Shown piece by piece: positions 14,173 to 23,637 of a stretch of 64,000 nucleotides of DNA. The notes below the pieces were generated by a model. That model was not told the origin of the DNA and did no database searches. It was given only the letters and a program-made list of their open reading frames with translations. The position numbers and the translations under genes are program-made. How positions within the stretch are numbered: position 1 is the first letter of the stretch; each line of letters starts with the position of its first letter. Source of the stretch: Elusimicrobia bacterium RIFOXYA2_FULL_47_53 (GTDB taxonomy: Bacteria > Elusimicrobiota > Endomicrobiia > Endomicrobiales > XYA2-FULL-47-53); contig MGVE01000001.1 of assembly GCA_001800315.1 (NCBI GenBank), positions 1 to 64,000 of the forward strand. The letters run 5' to 3'.

Positions 14173-17100
14173 TAGAATTGTATGGTGAGGCGCCCGGAGG
14201 CTTCCAGCGTCTGGTAATTGTCTTCGGGTTTGTCGCGGTTTTCAAGCCTTGCCCAGCCGGCGCCTACCGTGACCCTGAAGTTCTGCGAGACTTCGTAGTC
14301 CGTGCTCATGTTTACCCCGTAGTTGTCCAGATTATCCCGCCCGATATTAAGCGAAGAATTCTGAGTTGAATATTTCAGCGTGGTGTTATAAATAATTCGG
14401 TTGGTCAGAGGCAGAGTTCTGTTTGTAAACGGTATCGGAACCCCGTTCGGAAATGACATGTCCGAATAAATTGAGGAAGTGTAAGCGTGAGTGAAAAGCT
14501 GGGTTGTCAGTTTCCCCGTGCCGTCCTTGGCCCAGCTCTGCCCGTTGTCATAACGCACCGTAAAACGCCATCTGCCGATGTTGATGCCTGCCTGGCCCGA
14601 CCAGGAAAGATTATTAGCTTCGTTTGTCTGCAGGCGCTCTTCCTTTGTCATGTCAAACTCGGAACTCTCTCCTGTATTGGCGGTAAAATTGAGGTCAATT
14701 TTTTTCAAGACATAGAAACGGAGATCTCCACCGTAAGTCGTGTTAAAGCTTTTAGCAACCTTTATTGTTTCAACGGTTTTGTACTGATGCCTGAAGTTTA
14801 TCTGAAAATCGTTGAGCCACCTGTCCAAAAACATTATCTCTTCCCACTTGTTGACGCTTAGCAGCAGGTCGGGCCAGACTTTGGTGTATATGTCGCGGTT
14901 AGTCCCGGTAATAAAAGAGTGCTCCTCGCTTCCGGTGTAAGTGAAATTTGTGGCAAAGGTTCTTATCGGAGACAGCCTGCCTCCCAAAGGTATCGCTTCA
15001 AACGGGTTAAAGCGTCCCGAAACGCGCATATCATCCTTCTTAATTATTGATTTAAGAAGGTAGCCGGTTGCTTTTGGCAACAGCGGATTGTCGCGGATCC
15101 AGAGGTTGTCAAAACCAAGGACATTGAAACTGCTTATAACATTATCATACGAGTCCTGGTCCTGGATTCTGTATGAGGATGAGAATCCCAAAGACTGGGT
15201 GTAAGGAAACGCGAAAAGGTCTCTCACCTGGAAATTCCAGGAGACTTCACCGCTGGAATCGCGGGCGATGAATTTTGACTGGCCCGGCCAGATTCTTGGC
15301 AGGGTCGTGGTATTAAAAGTGATATTATAGTTTTCGTTAATGTTGATGTTGTAGGAAAAATTCGGCTGAAGCCAGGCGAAGATGCGCAAAGAAGAGGTGC
15401 CTCCCGTCGTCTGCCCGTCGGATTTAAGGTACTCTCCGTGCTCTTTGTCAAAAGCTTTGTTTTTCTCTCTGACAGTTCTTAAAGTATGGCTGGGCGAGAA
15501 AGTAAACCCGTTCCAGAACTGGAACGGCGTGCGGGCGCTCCAGCTTTCGGAAATTTCAAGGGTGTTGTACTCGGTAATTTCCAGGTATTCGTTTAGAGCG
15601 TCAAGGCCGAGAAAAACCGTGTCGGTACTTTTGCTTATAGGCTGCCAGGGCCTGAAAAACGAGTTGGATACCGAGTAGTTCGCGGAAAGGTTTGTCGGAA
15701 ATATCGGGAATACCAGAGGGTTCGGGTATTCAAACGAGCCCGCGAGGGTTTCTCTGTCCTCAATCCTTTTTATCTGCTGTGAATCGGTTATGGCCCTTGT
15801 GTACTGGCCGGATAACTTCGGCATATAAGGAATATTAAGGCTCGCCGAACCGCCTCCGGAATAGTTTATAACCCTTCCCTCTTCCAGCAAGGAGACAAGT
15901 TCGCTCTGATTTTGGACAACGGACGGCGTTACCGTAAGGGTTCTGGTCAAGTTTCCGCTGACAGGCAGAATGGGTATCCGGCTAATGTTCGCGCTCGCGG
16001 AGTCTTCCAGGTAGTCCCTGTTGTAAATGCCGGCTGAAAAGGTTTCAAAGTTTCGGTTGACCTCTTTTCTTTTTATACCAAACCCCATCCAGCCGGGTAT
16101 GTTGAAATCGGCATCCGCTCTCCAGGCATAGCCCTGTTTGCGCCATGAATCCGTCACATGAATATCGTTAACCCAGATCTCGGAAGTTTTAGGGCCCTTT
16201 GACGCCCTGACGCCAAGTTTGATCTGGCTGATATTTTGAAATGAGGGAGTTCCCACGATTTTGGTGGTCGCGCCGGTCACGGTTGTGGTGTCTCCGTTTA
16301 CATTCGCGGCCCAGCGCTCAGGCTTGTTGTCGTTGTTGATATCGTACTGGTAAATATTGACTATCCGCCATCCCGTCCAGTAGAGAGGCACCGAATACTC
16401 ATAATAGTTGGCGTCGTTTCCAATCTGAATGAAGAATATATCTTCCTTAAGGCCGTTACCGTAAACAAAGAAATTGAACTGTTTATAGTTTGAAAGATCG
16501 TAGGGCCTGCCGTAGGTGACCTTCGCGGCGAGAGTGGTCGCGTTAGTCAGCTCATATTTTAGCGATAAGGCCTGCTCCTTCTGCAGAGATTTGTCGTTGT
16601 CGCTGAGTTCGTAAAGGTTTCTGAAATCCGCGTTGTTAAAAAGCGGTATATAACTTACATTGTCCTCGTTGTTAACGGCCGAAATCGTCAGCGTGCTGCC
16701 CACAATATTATCCGAAGACGCTTCCCAGCGGTTGTTGATAACCGATAAGCTGGCTATCTTAATATTGCCTTTCGCTCCCGAACTGCTTCTTAGAGTTATT
16801 CTAACCTGCTTTATCGCCTGCCAGTCCAGGGGAGTGGTAATATCAAGAGGTATTTTAAAAAGCTTCCAACCGATCCAGTCAACGCTTGAATGCAGGGTTC
16901 CATTGATGTCGGGCATGGATTTGCCGCCGCCGGCTCCGAACGGGCCTGGGAAGGCCGCATTGTCAAAACTGTTAAGCACACCATTATTGTCAAGATCCTG
17001 GCTGTCAATTTTATTGTTGGCGGCGCCTATCATTGTAATACTGCCGTCAGGGTTTTTGTGCGGCCAGCCGATATCCTCTCCGGGGTTTAAGGTTCCGTCG

Positions 17101-19478
17101 TTGTTAAGGTCTTCCGAGAGAAGTTTGCCGTCGCCGTTTATATCCTCGTTGAACGATCCGTAACCTATTAAGAGGTCTTCGCCTTTGCCGTCGCCGTGTA
17201 TCCAGGCCTCTATATACTGTTTTTTAGAATAATCCACTCCGATATTTGACAGGCTCTGAACAATAGAAACTTCGTTGGAACGGGTAGTATCGTAATTAAT
17301 GTTTAAGGCCTGCAGTTTCTCGTCAGTCTCGGAAACTATATTAGGATTTATGGCTTTCCTGGAAACTTCTTCATTGTCCCAGACAATGGCGTCGGAATAA
17401 TACTGTGTCCCGCCCGGGTTTGTGGCCGGCTGCCAGGATTCCTTGAACATGGAAGAATTATCTTCCTGCTTTATTCCCTCCATTGACTCAATCAGGGCCT
17501 TGTTCATTATGTTCGGGTTTTTTTCACTTATCGCGTATTCTCCGCCGAAAGACATTGTAAGAGGCAAAGCCGGAACTTTAATATTCTGGAGTTTCGCGTC
17601 GCCCTCCCAGACCATGAGGCTTGACGGTGTATTTCTTATGTCCGGCAGGGTCTGGGACTTGGCCGCGAAGTCGTAGATGAAGCTTGAACCGATAAATAGA
17701 TTATTTGTAAGCGAAAGCTCAGAGCGTATGCCGACAAGGGTGGATCCGCCGCTGGAACCGAACGGCGCGTAATCATAAGAGACCTCTATGACGGTGTTCT
17801 CGTTTATTTTCTCTTCGTCAAAAAAGGTCACTATGCCGGCATCGTAGTCAATGAAATAATCCGAATCGCGCGAAAGAATCTTCCCGTCAATGGAAACTCT
17901 TTCGGACTGAGGCACGATGCCGGGCTTTAAGGTCACGAATTTTATCCTGTAGCGGTATTCGGCCAGAATATTGTAGCGGTGAGTCCTTACGGAATACAGG
18001 TCGTCCGGAAGGGGTTTGCCTTCCGGAGGCTCAAAGTTGAATATGCCGGCCTCAAAGTCCACATAAATGTTATTCGGATACGACGGCACAGGTTTCGCGC
18101 CCGGTTCAAGGGCCGACGGAAGGTTTGCGTTAAGATCTTCCAGCCTGAGAAGAAAATTGCCTCTTCCGTTATCTCTGATAATTTTCACATTTCCCAGAGC
18201 GTAAAAAGTTTTTAACTCCCTGGATAAGCCGGCCGTATTGGATTCATCTTTGATAATTTTCAGCGCCCCTGGGTTGCTCCCGCTTTGAGATAAGTATGAG
18301 CCGTCTTCCCTCTGGTAATCTATCGCTAAAACATAATTAGAGGTAACCTGGCTTCTGAAAACCACTATCCCCCTGTTATAGTCTATGGTATAGTCCTGCC
18401 CTGCAACCAGCAGATCAAAATTGCCGGTGTAGGAGTAATTTGAGGTGGTGAGAGCGTCAACCAGAGTTTCCGTCAGAGTATTAGTGGAAGTATTCACATT
18501 GTTATTACTCTGGTTTCTGTCGTCACGGTATATTTTAACCGTGCCGGGTTTTATGGTGTCGCCGTTAAACTTGATGAGGTAGTATTTCAGGGGTATGTAA
18601 GAGGTGTCCGCGATAGTTTTTCTTTCAAGTTTGGTGTTTCCGGTAAAGCGCTTTACTTCAGAAAGGCCCTTGGTGCGGCTGAAAAAGGCCCAGGTCCTGT
18701 TGCGCTTGTACTTGGCGTCCATTTTCACGCCGAAAAGCTGTTTGGAATAGCCCACGAATTCCGTTGACGGCAGAGACATGGCTATATCTCCGAAAGCCGC
18801 TTCCTGAACCACTTCGTCGGGGTCGCCCTTATAAACTACGGATATATCACGCTTATCCGCCGTGGTATCGTCAAAGTCCACATTGACATTTATTTTTCTT
18901 CCGACGCGCCCCTTGATTCTGACCTGCAGTTCCTGGTTCATGTCAAAAACGCTGGTGTTAACCCTCTTTTGAACTTCAGGTTTGTCGTAGAGCGTGGTTT
19001 TCCAGGATACTCCGATGGTTTTTCTTCCTGAAATGGAGAGTTGTGATTCGTACGGGAGTTCAACCGATAAGCCAGGCGGCAGCGGCGGCGGCGCCGGCCT
19101 TGGAGCGGTTGACACAGCCACCCCGGCTGCCTCGGCGCTTTTGCCTTCTTCAATTCTGTTGCGCATGGACAACCAGCCTTTGCCCGAATAACAGATAAAT
19201 TCTTTTTCCTCAAGATAATTCAAAAAATCCGCTCCGGCCTCTTCCTGGGGCGTCGGCGTGGATGGCACGGTTTCATATTCGGTTGTTATGCTGGTTGGTG
19301 TGGGCGAGGAAACGGCTACAGTGGGAGAGGATACAAATATAGAATTATAATATCCGGTTTTCTCACCTAAAATGGAAAAGCTCCTTTTTCCGGGAAAAAA
19401 GTCCTGTCCATTCAGCGTGAGAATAGAAATCAACAGTAAAAACGAGGCAGCAAGGATCTTTGCCGTTTGTTTTAACAT
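14172..19478 (-). CDS. SprA-like outer-membrane protein (T9SS translocon-type)
   Basis: 1768-residue secreted giant with a signal peptide (about 1-25). After a Ser/Thr/Pro-rich linker (50-135), residues 145-270 resemble the repeated SprA N-terminal module: FDMNQELQVRIKGRVGRKIN, VNVDFDDTTADKRDI, YKGDPDEVVQEAAFGDIAM, then LFGVKMDAKY. Around residue 650 IESMEG takes the place of the SprA IDDFEG segment, and around 775-850 there are Asp/Asn-rich turns like those in SprA (INGDGKLLSEDLNNDGTLN, DLDNNGVLN). The rest is long alternating beta-strand sequence ending in a terminal Phe, as in an outer-membrane barrel. It is shorter than Bacteroidetes SprA (about 2400 residues). Its stop overlaps the comF start. 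The SprA assignment is by remembered family pattern. Confidence 0.75.
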   Translation of the reverse strand: MLKQTAKILAASFLLLISILTLNGQDFFPGKRSFSILGEKTGYYNSIFVSSPTVAVSSPTPTSITTEYETVPSTPTPQEEAGADFLNYLEEKEFICYSGKGWLSMRNRIEEGKSAEAAGVAVSTAPRPAPPPLPPGLSVELPYESQLSISGRKTIGVSWKTTLYDKPEVQKRVNTSVFDMNQELQVRIKGRVGRKINVNVDFDDTTADKRDISVVYKGDPDEVVQEAAFGDIAMSLPSTEFVGYSKQLFGVKMDAKYKRNRTWAFFSRTKGLSEVKRFTGNTKLERKTIADTSYIPLKYYLIKFNGDTIKPGTVKIYRDDRNQSNNNVNTSTNTLTETLVDALTTSNYSYTGNFDLLVAGQDYTIDYNRGIVVFRSQVTSNYVLAIDYQREDGSYLSQSGSNPGALKIIKDESNTAGLSRELKTFYALGNVKIIRDNGRGNFLLRLEDLNANLPSALEPGAKPVPSYPNNIYVDFEAGIFNFEPPEGKPLPDDLYSVRTHRYNILAEYRYRIKFVTLKPGIVPQSERVSIDGKILSRDSDYFIDYDAGIVTFFDEEKINENTVIEVSYDYAPFGSSGGSTLVGIRSELSLTNNLFIGSSFIYDFAAKSQTLPDIRNTPSSLMVWEGDAKLQNIKVPALPLTMSFGGEYAISEKNPNIMNKALIESMEGIKQEDNSSMFKESWQPATNPGGTQYYSDAIVWDNEEVSRKAINPNIVSETDEKLQALNINYDTTRSNEVSIVQSLSNIGVDYSKKQYIEAWIHGDGKGEDLLIGYGSFNEDINGDGKLLSEDLNNDGTLNPGEDIGWPHKNPDGSITMIGAANNKIDSQDLDNNGVLNSFDNAAFPGPFGAGGGKSMPDINGTLHSSVDWIGWKLFKIPLDITTPLDWQAIKQVRITLRSSSGAKGNIKIASLSVINNRWEASSDNIVGSTLTISAVNNEDNVSYIPLFNNADFRNLYELSDNDKSLQKEQALSLKYELTNATTLAAKVTYGRPYDLSNYKQFNFFVYGNGLKEDIFFIQIGNDANYYEYSVPLYWTGWRIVNIYQYDINNDNKPERWAANVNGDTTTVTGATTKIVGTPSFQNISQIKLGVRASKGPKTSEIWVNDIHVTDSWRKQGYAWRADADFNIPGWMGFGIKRKEVNRNFETFSAGIYNRDYLEDSASANISRIPILPVSGNLTRTLTVTPSVVQNQSELVSLLEEGRVINYSGGGSASLNIPYMPKLSGQYTRAITDSQQIKRIEDRETLAGSFEYPNPLVFPIFPTNLSANYSVSNSFFRPWQPISKSTDTVFLGLDALNEYLEITEYNTLEISESWSARTPFQFWNGFTFSPSHTLRTVREKNKAFDKEHGEYLKSDGQTTGGTSSLRIFAWLQPNFSYNININENYNITFNTTTLPRIWPGQSKFIARDSSGEVSWNFQVRDLFAFPYTQSLGFSSSYRIQDQDSYDNVISSFNVLGFDNLWIRDNPLLPKATGYLLKSIIKKDDMRVSGRFNPFEAIPLGGRLSPIRTFATNFTYTGSEEHSFITGTNRDIYTKVWPDLLLSVNKWEEIMFLDRWLNDFQINFRHQYKTVETIKVAKSFNTTYGGDLRFYVLKKIDLNFTANTGESSEFDMTKEERLQTNEANNLSWSGQAGINIGRWRFTVRYDNGQSWAKDGTGKLTTQLFTHAYTSSIYSDMSFPNGVPIPFTNRTLPLTNRIIYNTTLKYSTQNSSLNIGRDNLDNYGVNMSTDYEVSQNFRVTVGAGWARLENRDKPEDNYQTLEASGRLTIQF

Positions 19479-19648
19479 TTATATTATTTTCTCAAAAAAC
19501 CGCATAAAACAGCTGTGAAATTGAAAATTTATTCAGCTCTATTTTTGACTATTATAACTCTTTTTATTTCATTTTGCCATATATTTTGGTATAATTGTCG
19601 TGAAAAAATAAAAAAACATATTAATTTTACATTGTTTTGTTAATAAAT
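19479..19648. promoter_or_regulatory. Divergent promoter region sprA / lptF
   Basis: AT-rich 170-bp intergenic region. Rightward toward lptF there is an extended -10, TGGTATAAT at 19587-19595, with a poor -35 box. Leftward toward sprA there is TATAAT (complement of 19551-19556) about 72 bases before the ATG, also with a weak -35. No Shine-Dalgarno is visible before lptF. Confidence 0.45.
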
Positions 19649-20734
19649 ATGAAAATACTGCACCGCTACATAATACGCGAATTTCTTGAGTCATTTTTTT
19701 TCGGGCTCGCTGTTTTTTCGTTTATCCTTCTGCTTGACCAGATATTTCAGCTGGTAAATCTTTTTTTAAGCAAGGGCATATCTTTATTTCTTGTCGCCAA
19801 GCTCTTTGTGCTTATCCTGCCTAATATTTTCTCACTTACTATTCCCATGTCCGTGCTGCTTGGCATTTTGCTGGCATACGGCAGATTTTCCGAGGATAAC
19901 GAAATAACATCTATGCGTTCCGCCGGCATGGGTTATTTTAGTTTTACCTCACCTGTTCTCGCGGGAGTTCTGTGTTTGAGCCTGTTTCTGGTATTTTTCA
20001 ACCAGACGCTTTCGCCGGTGACTCATCGGCAGTTCCGGCAGATTTACAAAGAGGTTTTAAGCCAGCATCCTCTTGTTAAATTTGAGGAAAAAACTATTAC
20101 TAGGGTCGGAGATTACAGGATGTATGTTGACACGGTGGCGCAGGACGGGCTTAAAGGCGTCAATATATATAAATTTTCGCCCAGCGAGGCGGGTGTGCCC
20201 TGGCGTATAAGCGCGGCCTCGGCCACGGTTTCAGTCGGGCAGGATGCCGTGCTGTTTTTGCTATATAACGGTTATTGGCAGAAGGCAAACCCGGCACACC
20301 CGGAAAACCTTATTCATCTGAAATTTTCTTCATATCAGTTCACAATACCGCTGGGCGGAGAGGTTATCCCCGTCAGCCAGTCGCTCAGGGAAATGAGCGG
20401 GCGGCAGCTGCGCGTGGAGATGAAGGCCTACCGCGATAAGAAAATGCCTACGAATTTTATTGAAACCGAGTACTGGCTCCGCTGGACTCTGGCTTTTGCC
20501 CCGTTTGTTTTCGCGGTCGTGGGCATTCCCCTCGGTATAGTGCTTGAACGCGGGGGCCGCTCAATAGGTTTCGGCATAAGCCTGCTTGTCTTGTTTGCTT
20601 ATTACCTCCTGCTTGTTACCGGGTTAAACATGGGAGAGAAGGGGTATGCCGCTCCTAAATATGTCCTTATGCTGCCTAACGCCGCCGCTTTTCTGGCAGG
20701 CCTCTGGCTTTGGAGAAAAATGCTCAAAAAATGA
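19649..20734 (+). CDS. lptF: LPS export permease LptF (YjgP/YjgQ family)
   Basis: 361-residue inner-membrane protein with six predicted membrane segments: three in the first ~120 residues and three in the last ~90, around a periplasmic beta-jellyroll (about 125-260). The opening MKILHRYIIREFLESFFFG and the segment DNEITSMRSAGMG (the coupling helix contacting LptB) are typical. LptF and LptG form the membrane part of the ABC transporter that moves lipopolysaccharide to the outer membrane. The ATG at 19649 is chosen over an in-frame TTG at 19637. It overlaps lptG by ATGA. Confidence 0.9.
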   Translation: MKILHRYIIREFLESFFFGLAVFSFILLLDQIFQLVNLFLSKGISLFLVAKLFVLILPNIFSLTIPMSVLLGILLAYGRFSEDNEITSMRSAGMGYFSFTSPVLAGVLCLSLFLVFFNQTLSPVTHRQFRQIYKEVLSQHPLVKFEEKTITRVGDYRMYVDTVAQDGLKGVNIYKFSPSEAGVPWRISAASATVSVGQDAVLFLLYNGYWQKANPAHPENLIHLKFSSYQFTIPLGGEVIPVSQSLREMSGRQLRVEMKAYRDKKMPTNFIETEYWLRWTLAFAPFVFAVVGIPLGIVLERGGRSIGFGISLLVLFAYYLLLVTGLNMGEKGYAAPKYVLMLPNAAAFLAGLWLWRKMLKK

Positions 20735-21810
20735 AGATCGTATACCGCTACCTCATTTCGGAGTTTATAAAGCCGCTGGTTTTCAGCACCGTTTCCTTCG
20801 GCGGGCTTGTAATGATCTCGGAATTTTTCCGTGAGCTTAATTATTTCATGGAGAAAAAAGCCGGGTTTTTTTATGTTTTTGAATATCTTTTTTTAAACCT
20901 GCCGTGGTGGACCATACAGGTTCTTCCCGTTTCCGTACTGCTGGCGGTATTGTTCTCTCTCGGACAGTTCGCAAAACAGGGCGAAATCACCGCGATGAAG
21001 GCGGCGGGCATAAACCTGTGGAGGGTAATAGGAATACTGTTGTTCTGCGGGCTGCTAATAGGCGCCGGCGAGGCGGTTTTACGCGAAAATGTTATTCCCC
21101 TCACCGTGAAGCTTGCCGATAAAGTCAGAAAGGAAAAAATTCAGAACGAAAAAGTTGACACTCAGACGCAGTACAATGACCTGGTTATTTCTCTTCCCTC
21201 TAACGCGAGAATGACTATAGGCGGCATGAATGCCGCAAACGGCAGCATGTCCAAAGTTGTGGTGGATTATTATGACGGGGCCTTTAACCTGTCGCGCCAG
21301 ATTGTTTCCGACGCGGGCGTATTCAAAAACGGCGAGTGGGTCTTCAGCGCCGGCGTTGAACGCGAATTTTCGGGCGGCGCCTGGACAGAGCAGGCTTTCG
21401 CCGAGAAAGCGCTGAAAATGCCGTTTAAGCCGCAGGATTTTGTGATAGAGAGGGTTCGCCCGGAGCAGATGACCACAAAAGAATATCTTCGCTATATAGG
21501 CCAGCTTGAAACTCTGGGTATTCCGTCCGAAAAAGAGAAAATTATCTTTAATCTAAGATGGTCTTCGGTATTCAGCCATATTGTTGTTATGCTTATCGGA
21601 ATTCCTTTCGCGCTCGGGCTCGGTTCAAAGCACGGCAAAATGCTGAGCTTTTCATTCGCGTTGATATTCGCGTTTATTTACTGGGGTTTTCAGGCGGTAG
21701 GCCAGTCGCTTGGCGAGAATAAGGTTATTTCGCCTCTGCTGGCAGCATGGCTTGGCAACATGGTTTTTGGCGCGGCCGGCTTGTTGATGATAAGCAAAAT
21801 CAGGAAGTGA
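20731..21810 (+). CDS. lptG: LPS export permease LptG (YjgP/YjgQ family)
   Basis: 359-residue paralogue of the preceding protein with the same six-segment layout. It begins MKIVYRYLISEFIKPLVF and carries QGEITAMKAAGIN as the coupling helix. The start is the ATG overlapping the lptF stop (ATGA) rather than an upstream TTG. Partner of LptF in lipopolysaccharide export. The gene converges on the M6 protease gene with a repeat-bearing spacer between. Confidence 0.9.
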   Translation: MKIVYRYLISEFIKPLVFSTVSFGGLVMISEFFRELNYFMEKKAGFFYVFEYLFLNLPWWTIQVLPVSVLLAVLFSLGQFAKQGEITAMKAAGINLWRVIGILLFCGLLIGAGEAVLRENVIPLTVKLADKVRKEKIQNEKVDTQTQYNDLVISLPSNARMTIGGMNAANGSMSKVVVDYYDGAFNLSRQIVSDAGVFKNGEWVFSAGVEREFSGGAWTEQAFAEKALKMPFKPQDFVIERVRPEQMTTKEYLRYIGQLETLGIPSEKEKIIFNLRWSSVFSHIVVMLIGIPFALGLGSKHGKMLSFSFALIFAFIYWGFQAVGQSLGENKVISPLLAAWLGNMVFGAAGLLMISKIRK

Positions 21811-21821
21811 GAGCAGCGTAA

Positions 21822-21973
21822 AAGTTATAAGTTGTAAGTTATAAGTTTTAAGTCATAAGAAAACTGCTGAAAGGCGAGATTGCTTCTCTCCCTTCGGAGA
21901 TCGCAATGACAGGACATTCTTGATGGTTGTTCAATTGACTTAACTCAGAACTTATAACTTAAAACTTATAGCT
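21822..21973. repeat. MITE-like intergenic element with terminal inverted repeats
   Basis: TATAAGTTTTAAGTCATAAG at 21840-21859 is the reverse complement, with one mismatch, of 21951-21970; further partial copies of TTATAAGTT lie just left. The core (about 21875-21938) contains GAGATTGCTTCTCTCCC and the palindrome CTCCCTTCGGAG followed by ATCGCAATGACAGGACATT. The core recurs in opposite orientation at 51321-51383. No ORF is present. It sits between convergent genes and may also terminate transcription. Confidence 0.75.
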
Positions 21974-21990
21974 AAAATTTTCAACTATCG

Positions 21991-23634
21991 CTACCTGACA
22001 ATCGCGAGTTTTCCGGTTTTTATCTTACCGTCGGCATTTATCCGGTACAAATATATCCCCTGAGCTACATTTTCCCCGCTGTCATTTTTTCCGTCCCAAT
22101 CGTATTCATAAACCCATTTGTAATCGGCGGATGGAGCCACCCTGAAAGACAATTTATCTTTTGCAATTGTCTTAACTTTCCATCCGGCTAAATCAAAAAT
22201 ATCCGCTTCCAGCGACTGAGGGACTCTTGAGAAGTTAAATACCAGCGTTGTAAGCACGCCCGACGCCGAACGCGGGTGCGCGTATCCAGGTCCCGAAGGA
22301 TTTGGATAGTTTATCAGCCTGGCGACATCAAGCGCGGAAGACGAAGCCAATTTGATAACTGAAACTGTGGCCGAAAAACCTGAAATCAGAATATTGGCAA
22401 CGCTGATACTTGTCTGCACGCCTGAAAAAGTATCGGATTGCGGGCTTGAAAAGGCGCTGTTTGTTCCATAAACGCTTGCAGCTTTTCCCGGCGGATAAAC
22501 GGTATTCAGGTCCGCCTCCACAACATCAACTCCCAGGTTTGGCGAACCCGAATTAATATTATTCATTACAAGCCTCGCGGGATCTAAAGCTATGCTGTCG
22601 TCAATATGCCAGACAAGAACTCCTTTTCCGGTCGTTGAAAGCGGTGTTGAAAGGTCATATTGTATCCTTGTGCTGTCCGGAGCTCTTAATTCCGCGATAA
22701 AATACTCGCTTGAAGAAGTATCGGCCGGTATTTTTACGAAGCCGGCGGTTTGCGATGTTTCAATGTCGGACATTGCCAGCGACGAAACACTGGTGTTAAC
22801 CTCCCTTGACGAGAGATCAATAAACTTCAGGTAGTTTTTGCACCAGGGGTCCAGATGAGGAGGATTCTTGCCTGAATTGTCGGCCCCATAGGGATAATCC
22901 ATAAGGCTCCACGCGCCGCAAGTGCTTCTGCCTCCCGAAACCGTGGTGTCGTAAAGGTCCGGCAGGCCAAGCTGGTGTCCGTATTCGTGGCAAATCACAC
23001 CCAGAGGGCTTACCCCGCTTGCGGCGAGTTCGGGCACGACCGTAAAGCCGTTGAAGGTTTTTCCGTCAACGGAATAAGAGTAATCATAAAACAAGGACCA
23101 CAAGTCGGTGGAACTATCCGACTCCTCTTCCCCATAACCGGCGTGGTATATCATCACATGGTCGTAAAGAGAGAAATCATAATCGTTCTTTGAAGCGTTG
23201 ACGGTATCGGTTATCAGTTTAACCAGAGCGGAATCGGTTTCATCGCCGTAGCTCAAAATCGTTGAAGGCAGGGTATAATCATTTGCCGTAATAGTGGCCG
23301 TGACTGTAAGCAGTCCATAGGAGTTTTCAGCATAGTAGTCGCGCAGTTTGGAAAAAAATCCGACGGTGTCGGAGGCCGCGGAAATCGGAGTGCCAGCCGA
23401 AAAATGCACCCGTATCGCCAGCACTTTGTAAGTGGTGGCGGCGATAACGCCCTTTTTGCCGGCTTTTCTTATAACGCCTTTTTTTTGCAGCTTCTGCGCG
23501 GTTTCCCCGGAGACAACGCCGCAGGGTCTGAAACCTTTAGGTTTCTTATCAAGATAAGCCCAGTTTCTCGGAGGAGCGGCGCTTAAAACAGCTGTTGACA
23601 TTAGAAAAAGTACTACCGTAATTAGTTTGCGCAT
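21991..23634 (-). CDS. Secreted M6-type metalloprotease with FlgD/T9SS-like C-terminal domain
   Basis: 547-residue exported protease with a signal peptide (1-20). The zinc site HEYGHQLGLPD (residues 216-226) has the HExxHxxGxxD form of M6/immune-inhibitor-A-like peptidases, preceded by the VMIYHAGYGEE strand. The last ~105 residues begin with YPNPSGPG and end with GENVAQGIYLYRINADGKIK then TGKLAIVR. This is a beta-sandwich of the FlgD-Ig / type IX sorting-domain kind, usually the export signal of T9SS cargo. The gene is four bases downstream of the PorV-like gene. Protease class is firm; the sorting role is inference. Confidence 0.85.
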   Translation of the reverse strand: MRKLITVVLFLMSTAVLSAAPPRNWAYLDKKPKGFRPCGVVSGETAQKLQKKGVIRKAGKKGVIAATTYKVLAIRVHFSAGTPISAASDTVGFFSKLRDYYAENSYGLLTVTATITANDYTLPSTILSYGDETDSALVKLITDTVNASKNDYDFSLYDHVMIYHAGYGEEESDSSTDLWSLFYDYSYSVDGKTFNGFTVVPELAASGVSPLGVICHEYGHQLGLPDLYDTTVSGGRSTCGAWSLMDYPYGADNSGKNPPHLDPWCKNYLKFIDLSSREVNTSVSSLAMSDIETSQTAGFVKIPADTSSSEYFIAELRAPDSTRIQYDLSTPLSTTGKGVLVWHIDDSIALDPARLVMNNINSGSPNLGVDVVEADLNTVYPPGKAASVYGTNSAFSSPQSDTFSGVQTSISVANILISGFSATVSVIKLASSSALDVARLINYPNPSGPGYAHPRSASGVLTTLVFNFSRVPQSLEADIFDLAGWKVKTIAKDKLSFRVAPSADYKWVYEYDWDGKNDSGENVAQGIYLYRINADGKIKTGKLAIVR

Positions 23635-23637
23635 ATT

